NCBI GenBank assembly: GCA_959027945.1 | Contig: CAUFRO010000010.1 | Location: 1-57,709 of the forward strand | Source of the DNA: an uncultured Collinsella sp. | GTDB taxonomy: Bacteria > Actinomycetota > Coriobacteriia > Coriobacteriales > Coriobacteriaceae | Direction of reading: 5' to 3' | DNA: 57,709 nt | In this document: positions 1-8,020 of the stretch, piece by piece | How the letters are laid out: the number at the start of each line of letters is the position of its first letter | Numbering within the stretch: the stretch's first letter is position 1 | Made by a program: the position numbers and the translations under genes | The notes under the pieces: generated by a model | Told to the model about the DNA's origin: nothing | Databases searched by the model: none | Seen by the model: the letters and a program-made list of their open reading frames with translations, nothing else

Positions 1-152
1 TCGATCTCGTCGTCCTGGATGGGCGACTGGTAGTTGTTGATCTTCTCGACCTTCTCGGGCACGATGTCCAGCGCGTGCACCTCGTTGTACTGCGAAAGAA
101 GTACGGCGAGGGACAGGCCGACATAGCCGGTACCGGCGACAGCGATTTTCAT
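1..152 (-). CDS. ugd: UDP-glucose/GDP-mannose 6-dehydrogenase, N-terminal part only (cut by window edge)
   Basis: The visible 50 residues begin MKIAVAGTGYVGLSLA, the Rossmann nucleotide-binding start (GxGYVGL) of the UDP-glucose/GDP-mannose dehydrogenase family, followed by the acidic LDI that holds the NAD ribose. These enzymes oxidise a nucleotide sugar twice to the uronic acid used in capsule or exopolysaccharide. The ATG at 152 has an AGAAAGAAG ribosome binding site just upstream. The gene is the most distal visible member of the polysaccharide operon, 62 nt after the flippase stop, so a role in making a uronic acid precursor fits. The remaining C-terminal part lies outside the window, so the exact substrate (UDP-Glc, UDP-GlcNAc or UDP-ManNAc) cannot be decided. 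Confidence 0.85.
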   Translation of the reverse strand, partial: MKIAVAGTGYVGLSLAVLLSQYNEVHALDIVPEKVEKINNYQSPIQDDEI

Positions 153-214
153 GGGAATCTTCTTTCTATCTGGGGTTTTCAAGGTGCCATACGTGATGGA
201 ACGATCAGAATGAG

Positions 215-1645
215 CTATCTCTTAATTAGAGCCGTGAGGTATTTCAGCTGGCCAGTGAGCGCATATCCAGTGATTAGCGCAATGCTGCTCACAAGCAACT
301 TTACGATGAGAGAGAGGAAAACATCTTCCATGGGTATAAAGGCGCCAACTCCCGCAACAGCAGCAATGCCCACGATGCCAACAGCAATCTCAGGCAAGAA
401 ATTTAGCAGGCAATAGTAAGGTCTGCCGAAACCACGTTTCACTAGGAAATACGCTAGAGGAACCATATGAAGGCAGTATGCTACGAAGATGCCGTAAGCC
501 ACTGTGAGGATGGAACCGCCAGCCAGGCCCGCCACCAGCCCGGAAATGGTGATCGCGGTGTTCACAAGACCAACCTTAAACATGTAATCGGTGCGTCCTA
601 TGCTCTGGAAAAACGCACCCGAAGGGTTGCCCATCATCTGGAAGTAGACCGACAAAGCAAGCACGGCGAACACCGGCGCGGCTTGCTCCCATCCTGGCCC
701 GTAGAAGACAGCAATGATTTCCGCCGAAGCACAGCTGAATACCACCGCCACAGCAACACCCACTAGCGAGAGCAGCTTTTCGATACGCATCCAGCACTCG
801 TAGATGCGGTCGACATCGTCTTGATGCTCTGCCATGAACGGCTGGATGACCGAGCCTATGACACTGGAGAACGCTGTCATGGGATAGGTTGTCAATTTAT
901 AAGCCTTATCGTAAAAGCCCAAGGCCGCAGTTCCCTGCACACCGCCAACGAGCATGTTATCGAGGTTGCGGGAGAAGTAATTGACCAAGCTGAACCCAAA
1001 CTGGTAAGCAGAATAGGAGAATATCTTCTTAAGCGTGCAAATGAAATGAGCGTTTATCTGCCTGATTGGTCGCGCTACGATGTTCCAGAAGAACACCACC
1101 GCTGCAGATAGCACAGTCTGAAGGACGAGCGCATAGCAGCCCGCACCCAAGGCGGAGGCCGCGATTGCGACCCCTCCAGAGACTACTGTAGCCGCCACAA
1201 GACGTACGCCAATGGCGGCGAAGCGCAACTCCTTGAGCATAAGGCCATTTGGCACCATATTGAGCGTGGAGAACAGCAGCGCGGGGGCCGAGGCAAGGCA
1301 CAAGGGCACAAGCCGGGCGTCCCCGTAGACTGCGGCGATGAATGGCGATGCGGCACAAAAGGCCAGAGAAAGCCCTGCAGCCAAAAGTGCCGAAAATGCA
1401 AATAGACCGCCATAATCACGTTCCGTAAGGTCGCGATACTGCACGATAGCAGTGCCCACGCCCATATCAGAAAGCAAGCTGAATAGCCCAGTGAACACGG
1501 TGACAATAGCCATAAGCCCAAAGTCACCCGGCGAGATAAGTCTTGCCAGCACAGCCGTTATCACGAGTTGAGCACCCATGCTGACATACTTAGACCCAAA
1601 CTGCATAAGGGCAGCACTGCGCATGCCCGTATTTGATTTAGACAC
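215..1645 (-). CDS. Wzx-type polysaccharide flippase (MOP superfamily)
   Basis: About 476 residues, almost entirely hydrophobic, with 12 to 14 predicted membrane segments and the N-terminal pattern of RfbX/Wzx transporters (GSKYVSMGAQLVITAVLARL, then SPGDFGLMAIV). These proteins flip undecaprenyl-linked repeat units across the cytoplasmic membrane. The open frame extends upstream to 1846, but those 67 extra residues are the C-terminal end of a hexapeptide acyltransferase (see 1646-2144). I therefore start at the GTG at 1645, which gives MSKSNTGMRSA and has a GGAATATGGAAA stretch upstream. That start is inferred. The alternative is that the read-through ORF makes a fused protein with a useless acyltransferase stub. 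It pairs functionally with the Wzy-like polymerase at 4008-5288. Confidence 0.88.
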   Translation of the reverse strand: MSKSNTGMRSAALMQFGSKYVSMGAQLVITAVLARLISPGDFGLMAIVTVFTGLFSLLSDMGVGTAIVQYRDLTERDYGGLFAFSALLAAGLSLAFCAASPFIAAVYGDARLVPLCLASAPALLFSTLNMVPNGLMLKELRFAAIGVRLVAATVVSGGVAIAASALGAGCYALVLQTVLSAAVVFFWNIVARPIRQINAHFICTLKKIFSYSAYQFGFSLVNYFSRNLDNMLVGGVQGTAALGFYDKAYKLTTYPMTAFSSVIGSVIQPFMAEHQDDVDRIYECWMRIEKLLSLVGVAVAVVFSCASAEIIAVFYGPGWEQAAPVFAVLALSVYFQMMGNPSGAFFQSIGRTDYMFKVGLVNTAITISGLVAGLAGGSILTVAYGIFVAYCLHMVPLAYFLVKRGFGRPYYCLLNFLPEIAVGIVGIAAVAGVGAFIPMEDVFLSLIVKLLVSSIALITGYALTGQLKYLTALIKR

Positions 1646-2144
1646 TTTCCATATTCCAAACTTTAGCGGCCTCAATGGCCTGGTATATCTGTTCCTCTTG
1701 TGGATTACACGCGCCGGCACGCCGCCAACAACCGGTCGCTCCGGGAAATTACGCGCGACCACTTCACCCACAATGGCGTGCGAGCCAACAGTGACGCCGG
1801 ACATTATTTGTACGCAGCACCCGATCCAAGCGTCATTGCCCAACACTTTCTCAGCCCAACGTTGCTTTGCTCATTCATCGGTTTATCAAGTCTTTGATGG
1901 CGATGCAAGACCGTATGCACGAGAGAACCATAGGCAACATTCAGTCGCGCCCAATGACGTCTTTCACGCATTCGAGGTAGCCAGCATCCCACCGTTGACA
2001 TACGCCCCTCCCGATGAATATATGTTCAGGATAACGAATCGCTATGTCGGCCGTCGGTCAACCGAGAGAGCCGATCCCCCTCAGTTCCTGCATGTTAGTC
2101 TCAAGTCATTCGTTAGCCTTGGATTGCGAAAGCCTATTCTGAAC
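1646..2144 (-). pseudogene. Degenerate hexapeptide-repeat (LbH) acyltransferase
   Basis: Pieces of a left-handed beta-helix acyltransferase are readable on the minus strand but in different frames. They are RYPEHIFIGRG (about 2005-2041), YLECVKDVIGR (about 1945-1983), RLNVAYGSLVH (about 1913-1950), RLDKPMNEQ (about 1866-1893), and then GNDAWIG and VGGVPARVIHKR (1694-1842). The last piece is the typical C-terminus of the family and runs without a stop into the flippase frame. At least two or three frameshifts and an in-frame TGA are needed to connect them, so I call it a pseudogene. An intact relative would O-acetylate a sugar of the repeat unit (WcaF/CysE-like family). Sequencing error is possible but several separate errors in one gene is unlikely. 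Confidence 0.72.
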
Positions 2145-2145
2145 A

Positions 2146-3048
2146 TTAGGAAGAAGTCACACGATATCCCTCCTCGAAATACGATGGACTCAATCCATAG
2201 CGGCACATGAGCTCGGCCATGATGGCATCGTTACGCCCTCCCGCCACATTCGCGTTGCAAAGAGCGTCTGAACGAGGACCCTCCAATTGATAGGGATGAT
2301 TCTGTCTGTTCGGAGCATATGCCACCTCGATGCCGTTGGCGAGCTCGAAGAACTTGAGATAAAGGTCATCTGCAGGCCAGGCTACTCCACGTATGGCCTC
2401 TATATCCAGCGATGCGAGGTCGAAGGCTGCGACAGGATACAACGCCCCGGCGCCGCCGGTTGCAAGCAACCGGCGGCTGGGGACTGAAAAAGCGTCCTTA
2501 TGCTCCCAGCCCCATTTTTCATAAGGAAGTAAATCTCCCGCAGCATCAAACCCTATGAGATGGCAGCGCCTTGCCACAACGCAATAGGGAACAGTCTCGT
2601 GGGCTGTGAGAAGCGATTCGACCATATCTGCTGGGTAGATGAGGTCATCGTCCGCTGTGATAATGAGCGAGTCCGGGAACTCTTGAAATGCGAAGAGATA
2701 TTTCTTGTGCGGCCCCAAATCCTCGTAACCCATTCTGATTTCAAGACCATATTGTTCAAGGTCAAGCAAATCATCGGAAAGCGTGTCCCTTTGGATAGAC
2801 TCATCAAGATAAAGCAGAACCTTTGAGGGTCTCACTGATTGCATGAGTAGGGAACGGATGGCCATATGGACCGCATTGAGACGCGCCCCATAGCTTGTAA
2901 GAGATATATATGTATTATTGCTGATAGGTGCGCTCGTGTAAGGGCGAAAATCAAATTTACTGACCTCACGCAGCCTGGAACGTCTCTCAATCTCGAACCC
3001 AACAAGCGAAGGGTGCCTAACATAGCGAGCGGCTTTTCTTAATAACAT
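2146..3048 (-). CDS. Putative glycosyltransferase of the polysaccharide cluster
   Basis: About 300 residues. After a basic N-terminus it shows ISLTSYGARLNAVHMAIRSL, a nucleotide-sugar-binding-like strand LLYLDE, and the acidic cluster ITADDDLIYP, which resembles a DXD metal/nucleotide-sugar motif of GT-A folds. Similar proteins occur in capsule and O-antigen clusters and are usually labelled only as glycosyltransferases. The start is set at ATG 3048 because TTAGGAATTGC supplies an AGGA ribosome binding site and the previous gene stops 7 nt upstream. The longer open frame to 3186 overlaps that gene. Donor and acceptor cannot be predicted. The gene is followed directly by the acyltransferase remains. 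Confidence 0.75.
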   Translation of the reverse strand: MLLRKAARYVRHPSLVGFEIERRSRLREVSKFDFRPYTSAPISNNTYISLTSYGARLNAVHMAIRSLLMQSVRPSKVLLYLDESIQRDTLSDDLLDLEQYGLEIRMGYEDLGPHKKYLFAFQEFPDSLIITADDDLIYPADMVESLLTAHETVPYCVVARRCHLIGFDAAGDLLPYEKWGWEHKDAFSVPSRRLLATGGAGALYPVAAFDLASLDIEAIRGVAWPADDLYLKFFELANGIEVAYAPNRQNHPYQLEGPRSDALCNANVAGGRNDAIMAELMCRYGLSPSYFEEGYRVTSS

Positions 3049-3055
3049 GCAATTC

Positions 3056-4006
3056 CTAACCACGATGAGCATTAAGTTTCTTAAGAGCCTGCTTCGCATT
3101 GTGACCAACAACGCGATATGCTTTATGTATAAAAGCAAAGGGAGCAAGCGCAAACGAGGATAATAGCTGGACTGCGCCCTCAGCACTCGCGTTCATTCCA
3201 ACGAGCATCATGCCGACTCGATAGTGCATCGCATGCTCTACACGACGCCTTTGGTTGAGCGTAAACATCCCAGAATACTCCCGTATGAGCCGATCATAGT
3301 TCAGCTCCCCCGCCAAAGACTTGCCGCTCGTGCTTATCCTCACCGTCCCTAAGTCATCGTAGTAGACTGAGAGCACCTCGGGGACGCATCTGATCTGGAA
3401 GCCCGCTATCAAAAGCTTGAACATGAGAATGGAGTCCTGCTTCGCAGGCGTATCGCTGAAGCAACCGACGCTCCGTAACGCATCCTTGCGCGCCAGCCAT
3501 TGGCTCGTCGCCGCAATACAGCCGCAGTAGGCCTGCTCAAAAACAGGCACCCCATTGCAGACTCGGCGGTAGTAAATCTCTGTGCCATCGGGTTGGACGC
3601 CCTTGCAGTGCGCATAGGTCAACGAGACATTAGAATCGGACATTGGTTCCATCTGCAGCTCTAGCTTGCGCGGTAGAAACTCATCATCATCGTCAAGAAA
3701 GGCAACAAAATCGGCCTTTGAGGCATCGATGCCAGTGTTACGCGCAAGCGATCCGCCTCCGTTTTTTTCGCGAACGACATAGTGCAATTCAACGCCCGGC
3801 CGAGTCTCGAATGCAAGAACACGAGCTTGAGTCTCAAGCTGTTGATTCGTGCCTTTACCATTGTCATCTACGACAACAATCTCGATATTGGGGTAAGTCT
3901 GGGCATTAACACTTTCCATTGCCCGAGTCAGCATGTCAGAACGTGAATATGTCGGGATCACGACACTGACTAATGGGGCGTTTGAATTCACTGAAGGCAT
4001 CTCCAT
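3056..4006 (-). CDS. Family 2 glycosyltransferase
   Basis: About 316 residues with a clear GT2/GT-A domain in the first 110: VSVVIPTYSRSDMLTRAMES, IEIVVVDDNGKGTN, then NTGIDASKADFVAFLDDDDE with the DXD-like acidic run that binds the sugar nucleotide through a divalent metal. It should add one sugar to the lipid-linked repeat unit at the cytoplasmic face of the membrane. The start is placed at ATG 4006, one base after the stop of the polymerase gene, with AAGGG about 9 nt upstream. The longer frame to 4078 lies inside the polymerase gene. The C-terminal third is helical and basic, as is common for membrane-associated GT2 enzymes. The sugar specificity is unknown. Confidence 0.87.
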   Translation of the reverse strand: MEMPSVNSNAPLVSVVIPTYSRSDMLTRAMESVNAQTYPNIEIVVVDDNGKGTNQQLETQARVLAFETRPGVELHYVVREKNGGGSLARNTGIDASKADFVAFLDDDDEFLPRKLELQMEPMSDSNVSLTYAHCKGVQPDGTEIYYRRVCNGVPVFEQAYCGCIAATSQWLARKDALRSVGCFSDTPAKQDSILMFKLLIAGFQIRCVPEVLSVYYDDLGTVRISTSGKSLAGELNYDRLIREYSGMFTLNQRRRVEHAMHYRVGMMLVGMNASAEGAVQLLSSFALAPFAFIHKAYRVVGHNAKQALKKLNAHRG

Positions 4007-4007
4007 C

Positions 4008-5288
4008 TCATAAACCCTTCGGGCCGATGACGTCACTGACTGCGGAGTCGACAGAGTCATTTTTAGAGGTGCGTTCACCCAGCAGATTAAGCACTAAGCA
4101 AAATAAAGCCATAACGTGGTAGACATCCGGAATATTGGCCATGCCGTTAAAGGTCGAGAAGTAAGTAAGCATCAAAATTCCCAGGAACAGAATAGAATAG
4201 TTTCCCGTTGCAACAGAGGTCTTAATTGATGGCAGCAAGATAAGAAACGCTGCACCAACTGCAAATACAAGTCCAAATTTAAATGCGAGCGTCAAGAGGG
4301 AATACTCGGAAAACATAGATACCGTGCCTCTGTCGATAAATGAAGTGAAATGCGCGGTGTAACCCTCACCGTATCCGCAGAAAATACGTGGAGTTTCGTA
4401 AGAAAGGACAAGCTCAACTGAGCCGTTCCTTCCACTCGATAAATCTGACGCACCAAAACGATCAAGCACGACATCGAACGCGCCGACAAAATAAAGCACG
4501 CCAAGAAAAACGCTCAGGGCAATCGCGTTCTTTATCGCATCCTTACTAGTAGTGTTAAGCCAAATTACAGATAACAGGTAAATCACAATGGCGGTTTTAC
4601 CGCCTGTGGAGAGGATGCCTAATGTCGCAACTACATACAAGAGCTTGATGTTGACCAACGACTCACCAACGATTCGCTCGTATGCAATATTCATATAGTA
4701 AAAAACGAGATAAAACCCTGCTGTGCTGAGATAATGGCCCCATATGGAGACATGCCTCGATGAAATTTCCGGCGAAACCCATCCAGACATCTCTTTCATA
4801 GCCGCATTTGATATTGCCGCCATGCAAGCGGAACCCGTAAAGCAATCGAGCACAAGAATGCCAAAGACAAGAAATACGAACGCGTTTGATGTTCTAATTA
4901 TTGCCTTGGCCAAAGCCCGACGCTGATCCTGCGACGAGCCAAATCTCAGCTGGCAGACTAATAGGGGCAAACAGTAAAGAAAGGAGAATTTCGCTACGTC
5001 CCGAAACGAAGAGCCAGCCGTTCGCTCGGTCACCAAAAAAAGGGAAAGCAGAAAGAGCCAAAACATCAAAGGCCCAATCCCGATCCGACATCCGCATTTA
5101 GCAGCTAGAAGAATCAAAGGAACATAAAATAATAGGTTAATATACGCAAACTCCGAGCTCAATCCCATTCGTAGATAAAAAGAAACAGCAAATACCGAAG
5201 CGACAAGTAAGAAAACAGAGAGATTAACGACAGTAAAAAGACGCGTCTCAAGAACTTGACTTCTTAGGGAAATCGTTTTTCCCGTCAT
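4008..5288 (-). CDS. Wzy-like O-antigen/exopolysaccharide polymerase
   Basis: About 426 residues with 10 to 12 hydrophobic segments and a large extracytoplasmic loop near residues 275-310 that contains SSGRNGSVELVLS, a pattern seen in O-antigen ligase/polymerase proteins (Wzy_C/EpsK-like). It would polymerise the repeat units delivered by the flippase. Its ATG overlaps the stop of the upstream glycosyltransferase (ATGA), which indicates translational coupling. Wzy proteins diverge strongly, so the call rests on topology, this motif and location in a cluster that otherwise lacks a polymerase. The gene is visibly more A/T-rich than the housekeeping genes of the window, as is typical for exchanged polysaccharide genes. 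Confidence 0.78.
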   Translation of the reverse strand: MTGKTISLRSQVLETRLFTVVNLSVFLLVASVFAVSFYLRMGLSSEFAYINLLFYVPLILLAAKCGCRIGIGPLMFWLFLLSLFLVTERTAGSSFRDVAKFSFLYCLPLLVCQLRFGSSQDQRRALAKAIIRTSNAFVFLVFGILVLDCFTGSACMAAISNAAMKEMSGWVSPEISSRHVSIWGHYLSTAGFYLVFYYMNIAYERIVGESLVNIKLLYVVATLGILSTGGKTAIVIYLLSVIWLNTTSKDAIKNAIALSVFLGVLYFVGAFDVVLDRFGASDLSSGRNGSVELVLSYETPRIFCGYGEGYTAHFTSFIDRGTVSMFSEYSLLTLAFKFGLVFAVGAAFLILLPSIKTSVATGNYSILFLGILMLTYFSTFNGMANIPDVYHVMALFCLVLNLLGERTSKNDSVDSAVSDVIGPKGL

Positions 5289-6205
5289 TCAACATCACCT
5301 CTAAGAGGAAACAAACAGGCGAAAGGCAAGGCGAGTAGAACAATCAGAGGATGGCAAGAACTGGATACAAGCGAACCTATACCACAGCCGGCATAACTAC
5401 CGTACCGGAGATAATTAACAGCAGATCTCAGTTTCATCTTGATCGGAACGTGAGTCCCCAACGTGAAATCATCAATAAAAGAACGCCCTCTCGGATTTTT
5501 TAGCATAACCTCCTTCATATTGGTCGTAAGACCATCTTCCAGATAGTCGCCGTAATACGTCGGCGTATTGAACCATCTAATCTTGAGATCCAATTCCGAT
5601 ATCGACTGCCATAGATAGAATTCAGAAAGATATCTTTCGCCTTCGAAACGCGGAAAAGGAAAACGCTTGATTAGTTCAGTGCGCACAATCTCTGCCCTGT
5701 CGCCCGGCATCTTGTATTTGAACCTGAAATCACACGACGTAGAGTCTATGTACTCCTCGGTAAACCGTTCAACCGTCTTCTCATCCATGTCGCTCAAAGA
5801 CACGCCAGACTCCCCAAGAAGCAGTGAGCCGTCAGCGCGCGCGCACACACCGGAAACGCCAGCAAAAGAATCGTCATCAGCGACTTGCACGATATATCGC
5901 AAGTTCACCTCAATGGAATCATCCGGTAGCCAATCATCGGAATCAACGATAAAAAACCATTCTCCACGAGCAAGGTTCACTCCCCGATTAATCGCTACAT
6001 GCTTGCCGGCATTTTCCTGCCTTTCGAAATGCATGGGGAATGTCGCATTTGCCTTAAGCTCTGCGAGCAAAGAAGTCGTCTCATCCGTGGATCCATCATC
6101 CACAACAACCCACTCAAAATCCTTGCAAGTCTGGCGTTGAAGCGAGTCGAACAGACGGGCTATCGAATAAGCCCTGTTGTAGGTGGGAGTGAATACCGTA
6201 ATCAT
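5285..6205 (-). CDS. Family 2 glycosyltransferase
   Basis: 306 residues. The N-terminal GT-A domain is textbook: ITVFTPTYNRAYSIARLFDS, then FEWVVVDDGSTDET and GEWFFIVDSDDWLPDDS, in which the SDD supplies the DXD function. The C-terminal part (from about residue 190) is variable and ends with a hydrophobic stretch LIVLLALPFACLFPL that may anchor it to the membrane. It starts with ATG 6205, overlapping the upstream gene by four bases, and its own stop overlaps the polymerase start, so three genes are coupled in a row. The expected role is sugar transfer to the undecaprenyl-linked intermediate. The sugar cannot be predicted. Confidence 0.88.
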   Translation of the reverse strand: MITVFTPTYNRAYSIARLFDSLQRQTCKDFEWVVVDDGSTDETTSLLAELKANATFPMHFERQENAGKHVAINRGVNLARGEWFFIVDSDDWLPDDSIEVNLRYIVQVADDDSFAGVSGVCARADGSLLLGESGVSLSDMDEKTVERFTEEYIDSTSCDFRFKYKMPGDRAEIVRTELIKRFPFPRFEGERYLSEFYLWQSISELDLKIRWFNTPTYYGDYLEDGLTTNMKEVMLKNPRGRSFIDDFTLGTHVPIKMKLRSAVNYLRYGSYAGCGIGSLVSSSCHPLIVLLALPFACLFPLRGDVE

Positions 6206-6951
6206 CGGGTATCACCCTTATATAACGTTAACGAGAGAATACGAGCGATCTTGCGTGCAATGAAATCGCCCACGTAGGGGGCCCACTTGTTGATGAAGCC
6301 AATCCGAAACCGCTCACCGGCCGGCAACCAACTCGCGGTACTGACATGGGTGGAGTACGTGCGACTAGTACATTTAAACCCACCGAAGTCGAGCTTTGGA
6401 CAGAAGTACTCACTCGGATAGACCCTAAAACCGTCATACTCCCATAGAGCGTCTACGCCCCACTGATAGCCATAGCGTTCAAGAACCTCACCGAAAATGT
6501 GATTAACGGTATGGGAATACAGGAACTCAATGGAATCCACGAAATCAAGATTTCGGTAAGACTCAAGGACCTCGCCGATTAAGTCAGAGTGAGCCCCAGC
6601 CGAGAGCACTAGGCCGGGGTTCACTGCATGCGACTCATAGTCACATGCAGTGAACCCCGATTCTTTGACAAGCGGGTCGATTGACTTCAGAAGCTCACTA
6701 CCTATGTCCATATAGGTACCGCCGTTGTCGTAAACGACCTTGAAGCGCGCATAGTCGCTCACAAATGCCCATTTACCTGCCTTGTAAGCGTCCCGGGCAT
6801 AAGGGCACTCATCAACGTCAAAGTTCGATTCATCCCATCGGACAATCTCATAATCCGGCATAAGCTCCTGCCAGCGCTCAACGTTTGCCTGAGCTTTTTG
6901 CGGTAGGGGCTTTCCTCCGAACCAGCAGTAATGCAGCACCTTAGGCGTCAA
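6202..6951 (-). CDS. DXD-containing glycosyltransferase (GT32/OCH1-like, capsular polysaccharide type)
   Basis: About 249 residues. It has the signature of the Gly_transf_sug family: PKVLHYCWFGGKPLP at the start, then KWAFVSDYARFKVVYDNGGTYMDIGSEL split around residues 75-100, where YMDIG carries the metal-binding DXD equivalent. These enzymes transfer mannose, galactose or similar sugars in bacterial capsule clusters. I place the start at TTG 6951 because GGAGGTGG lies 5 to 6 nt upstream and because relatives begin just before PKVLHYCWFGG. The open frame continues to 6984, but those residues overlap the previous gene. A TTG start predicts modest expression. The stop overlaps the next start by four bases. 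Confidence 0.84.
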   Translation of the reverse strand: MTPKVLHYCWFGGKPLPQKAQANVERWQELMPDYEIVRWDESNFDVDECPYARDAYKAGKWAFVSDYARFKVVYDNGGTYMDIGSELLKSIDPLVKESGFTACDYESHAVNPGLVLSAGAHSDLIGEVLESYRNLDFVDSIEFLYSHTVNHIFGEVLERYGYQWGVDALWEYDGFRVYPSEYFCPKLDFGGFKCTSRTYSTHVSTASWLPAGERFRIGFINKWAPYVGDFIARKIARILSLTLYKGDTR

Positions 6952-8020
6952 CGGTTCCACCTCCAGCAAGCTCCTCATAAACACCTACAAGTTCAGACAC
7001 GACAGCGCCGAGGTTGTAATTCTCGCGCACCATTTCGGCACCCGCCTTCGCAACGCGGGTGCGCTCATTCTTATCGCGGCATAGTGTCACAATCGCCTCC
7101 ACTAGGGCATCTATATCATCGACGGGAACGAAAACGCCGGTCTTACCGTCCTCCACGATGTCACGCACGCCGCCCACGGGGGTCACAACGACCGCCAAGC
7201 CGTTCGCCATGGCCTCCAAGAGCCCCATGGGGAAGGCCTCGTTCTTGGACGGCAGACAGTAGATTGCGCACATGTCCAGCAGCGCCTGCTTCTCCCGCGA
7301 GCCGACCCATCCCAAGATCGAGCACGCGTCCTCGCAGCCCAGCTCGGCAACAAGCGCCTTCGCACCCTCCACGTCGCCGTCCGCACCGAAATATGCTCGA
7401 ATACCAGGCACGATCTCCCGCGCCCTAGAAATCGCGCGTATGAGTACGGTGGCGTTCTTGTTGTCATCGAAGTGTCCCAGAAACAGCACCGTGTTCGGCT
7501 CCTTGTGATCGTTTACATCCTCGGGGACGTGGATACCGTTGGGAATCGTAACGACATTGTCCGAACCTGATATCTCGGAGGAGAAGTACTCCTTCCATGA
7601 GTCGGAAAGAGCGACCACTCTATCTACCGCCGAGAAAACCCTGCGGTAGTCCGACCTGGTCTTCTCGGGCGCATTCGCGTAGGTATCGCGAAAGAGGCCG
7701 TCGTGCACGTGCAGAATTGTCGGCACACCGGCATCGACACCTGCCATGGCGAAGAAACGCTCCCGGGCGAAGCTGTTGCCGCCGCCCATGTGGACGTGCA
7801 GCACGTCGAAGCCCCTCAAGTGTCGCTTAACCCACGCCAGGGCATAGACACCCTGCGCGAGCTTCTTAAGTTTGCTCCCCTTGCCTGTGCACGGCAGAAA
7901 GGTAATGTCGCAGCGGTCCTCGATGCCAGCCTTATAGTAGTCGTTGATGACGGTCGCGATACCGCCTTGCTCGTTGCGTGCGGGCCCCACCATGAGGATC
8001 TTAGTGCGCCTCTGTATCAT
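6941..8020 (-). CDS. Family 4 (GT-B) glycosyltransferase
   Basis: About 359 residues with the GT4 layout. The N-terminal Rossmann half starts ILMVGPARNEQGGIATV and contains DVLHVHMGGGNS. The C-terminal half carries VLFLGHFDDNKNATVLI and the donor-binding ExxFxxxxxE motif in PSKNEAFPMGLLEAMANGLA, followed by GGVRDIVEDGKTG. It should be a retaining enzyme using a UDP- or GDP-sugar. The start is at ATG 8020, where ATGA overlaps the stop of the upstream GT4 gene. The longer frame to 8062 is inside that gene. Adjacent genes on both sides are coupled by overlaps, so it belongs to the same polycistronic message. Confidence 0.9.
   Translation of the reverse strand: MIQRRTKILMVGPARNEQGGIATVINDYYKAGIEDRCDITFLPCTGKGSKLKKLAQGVYALAWVKRHLRGFDVLHVHMGGGNSFARERFFAMAGVDAGVPTILHVHDGLFRDTYANAPEKTRSDYRRVFSAVDRVVALSDSWKEYFSSEISGSDNVVTIPNGIHVPEDVNDHKEPNTVLFLGHFDDNKNATVLIRAISRAREIVPGIRAYFGADGDVEGAKALVAELGCEDACSILGWVGSREKQALLDMCAIYCLPSKNEAFPMGLLEAMANGLAVVVTPVGGVRDIVEDGKTGVFVPVDDIDALVEAIVTLCRDKNERTRVAKAGAEMVRENYNLGAVVSELVGVYEELAGGGTVDA

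Noticed and set aside
1646..1846. Natural acyltransferase-flippase fusion
   Set aside because: The acyltransferase part is only the last 50 or so residues of the fold, and its earlier parts lie upstream in other frames, so a broken gene is the simpler reading.
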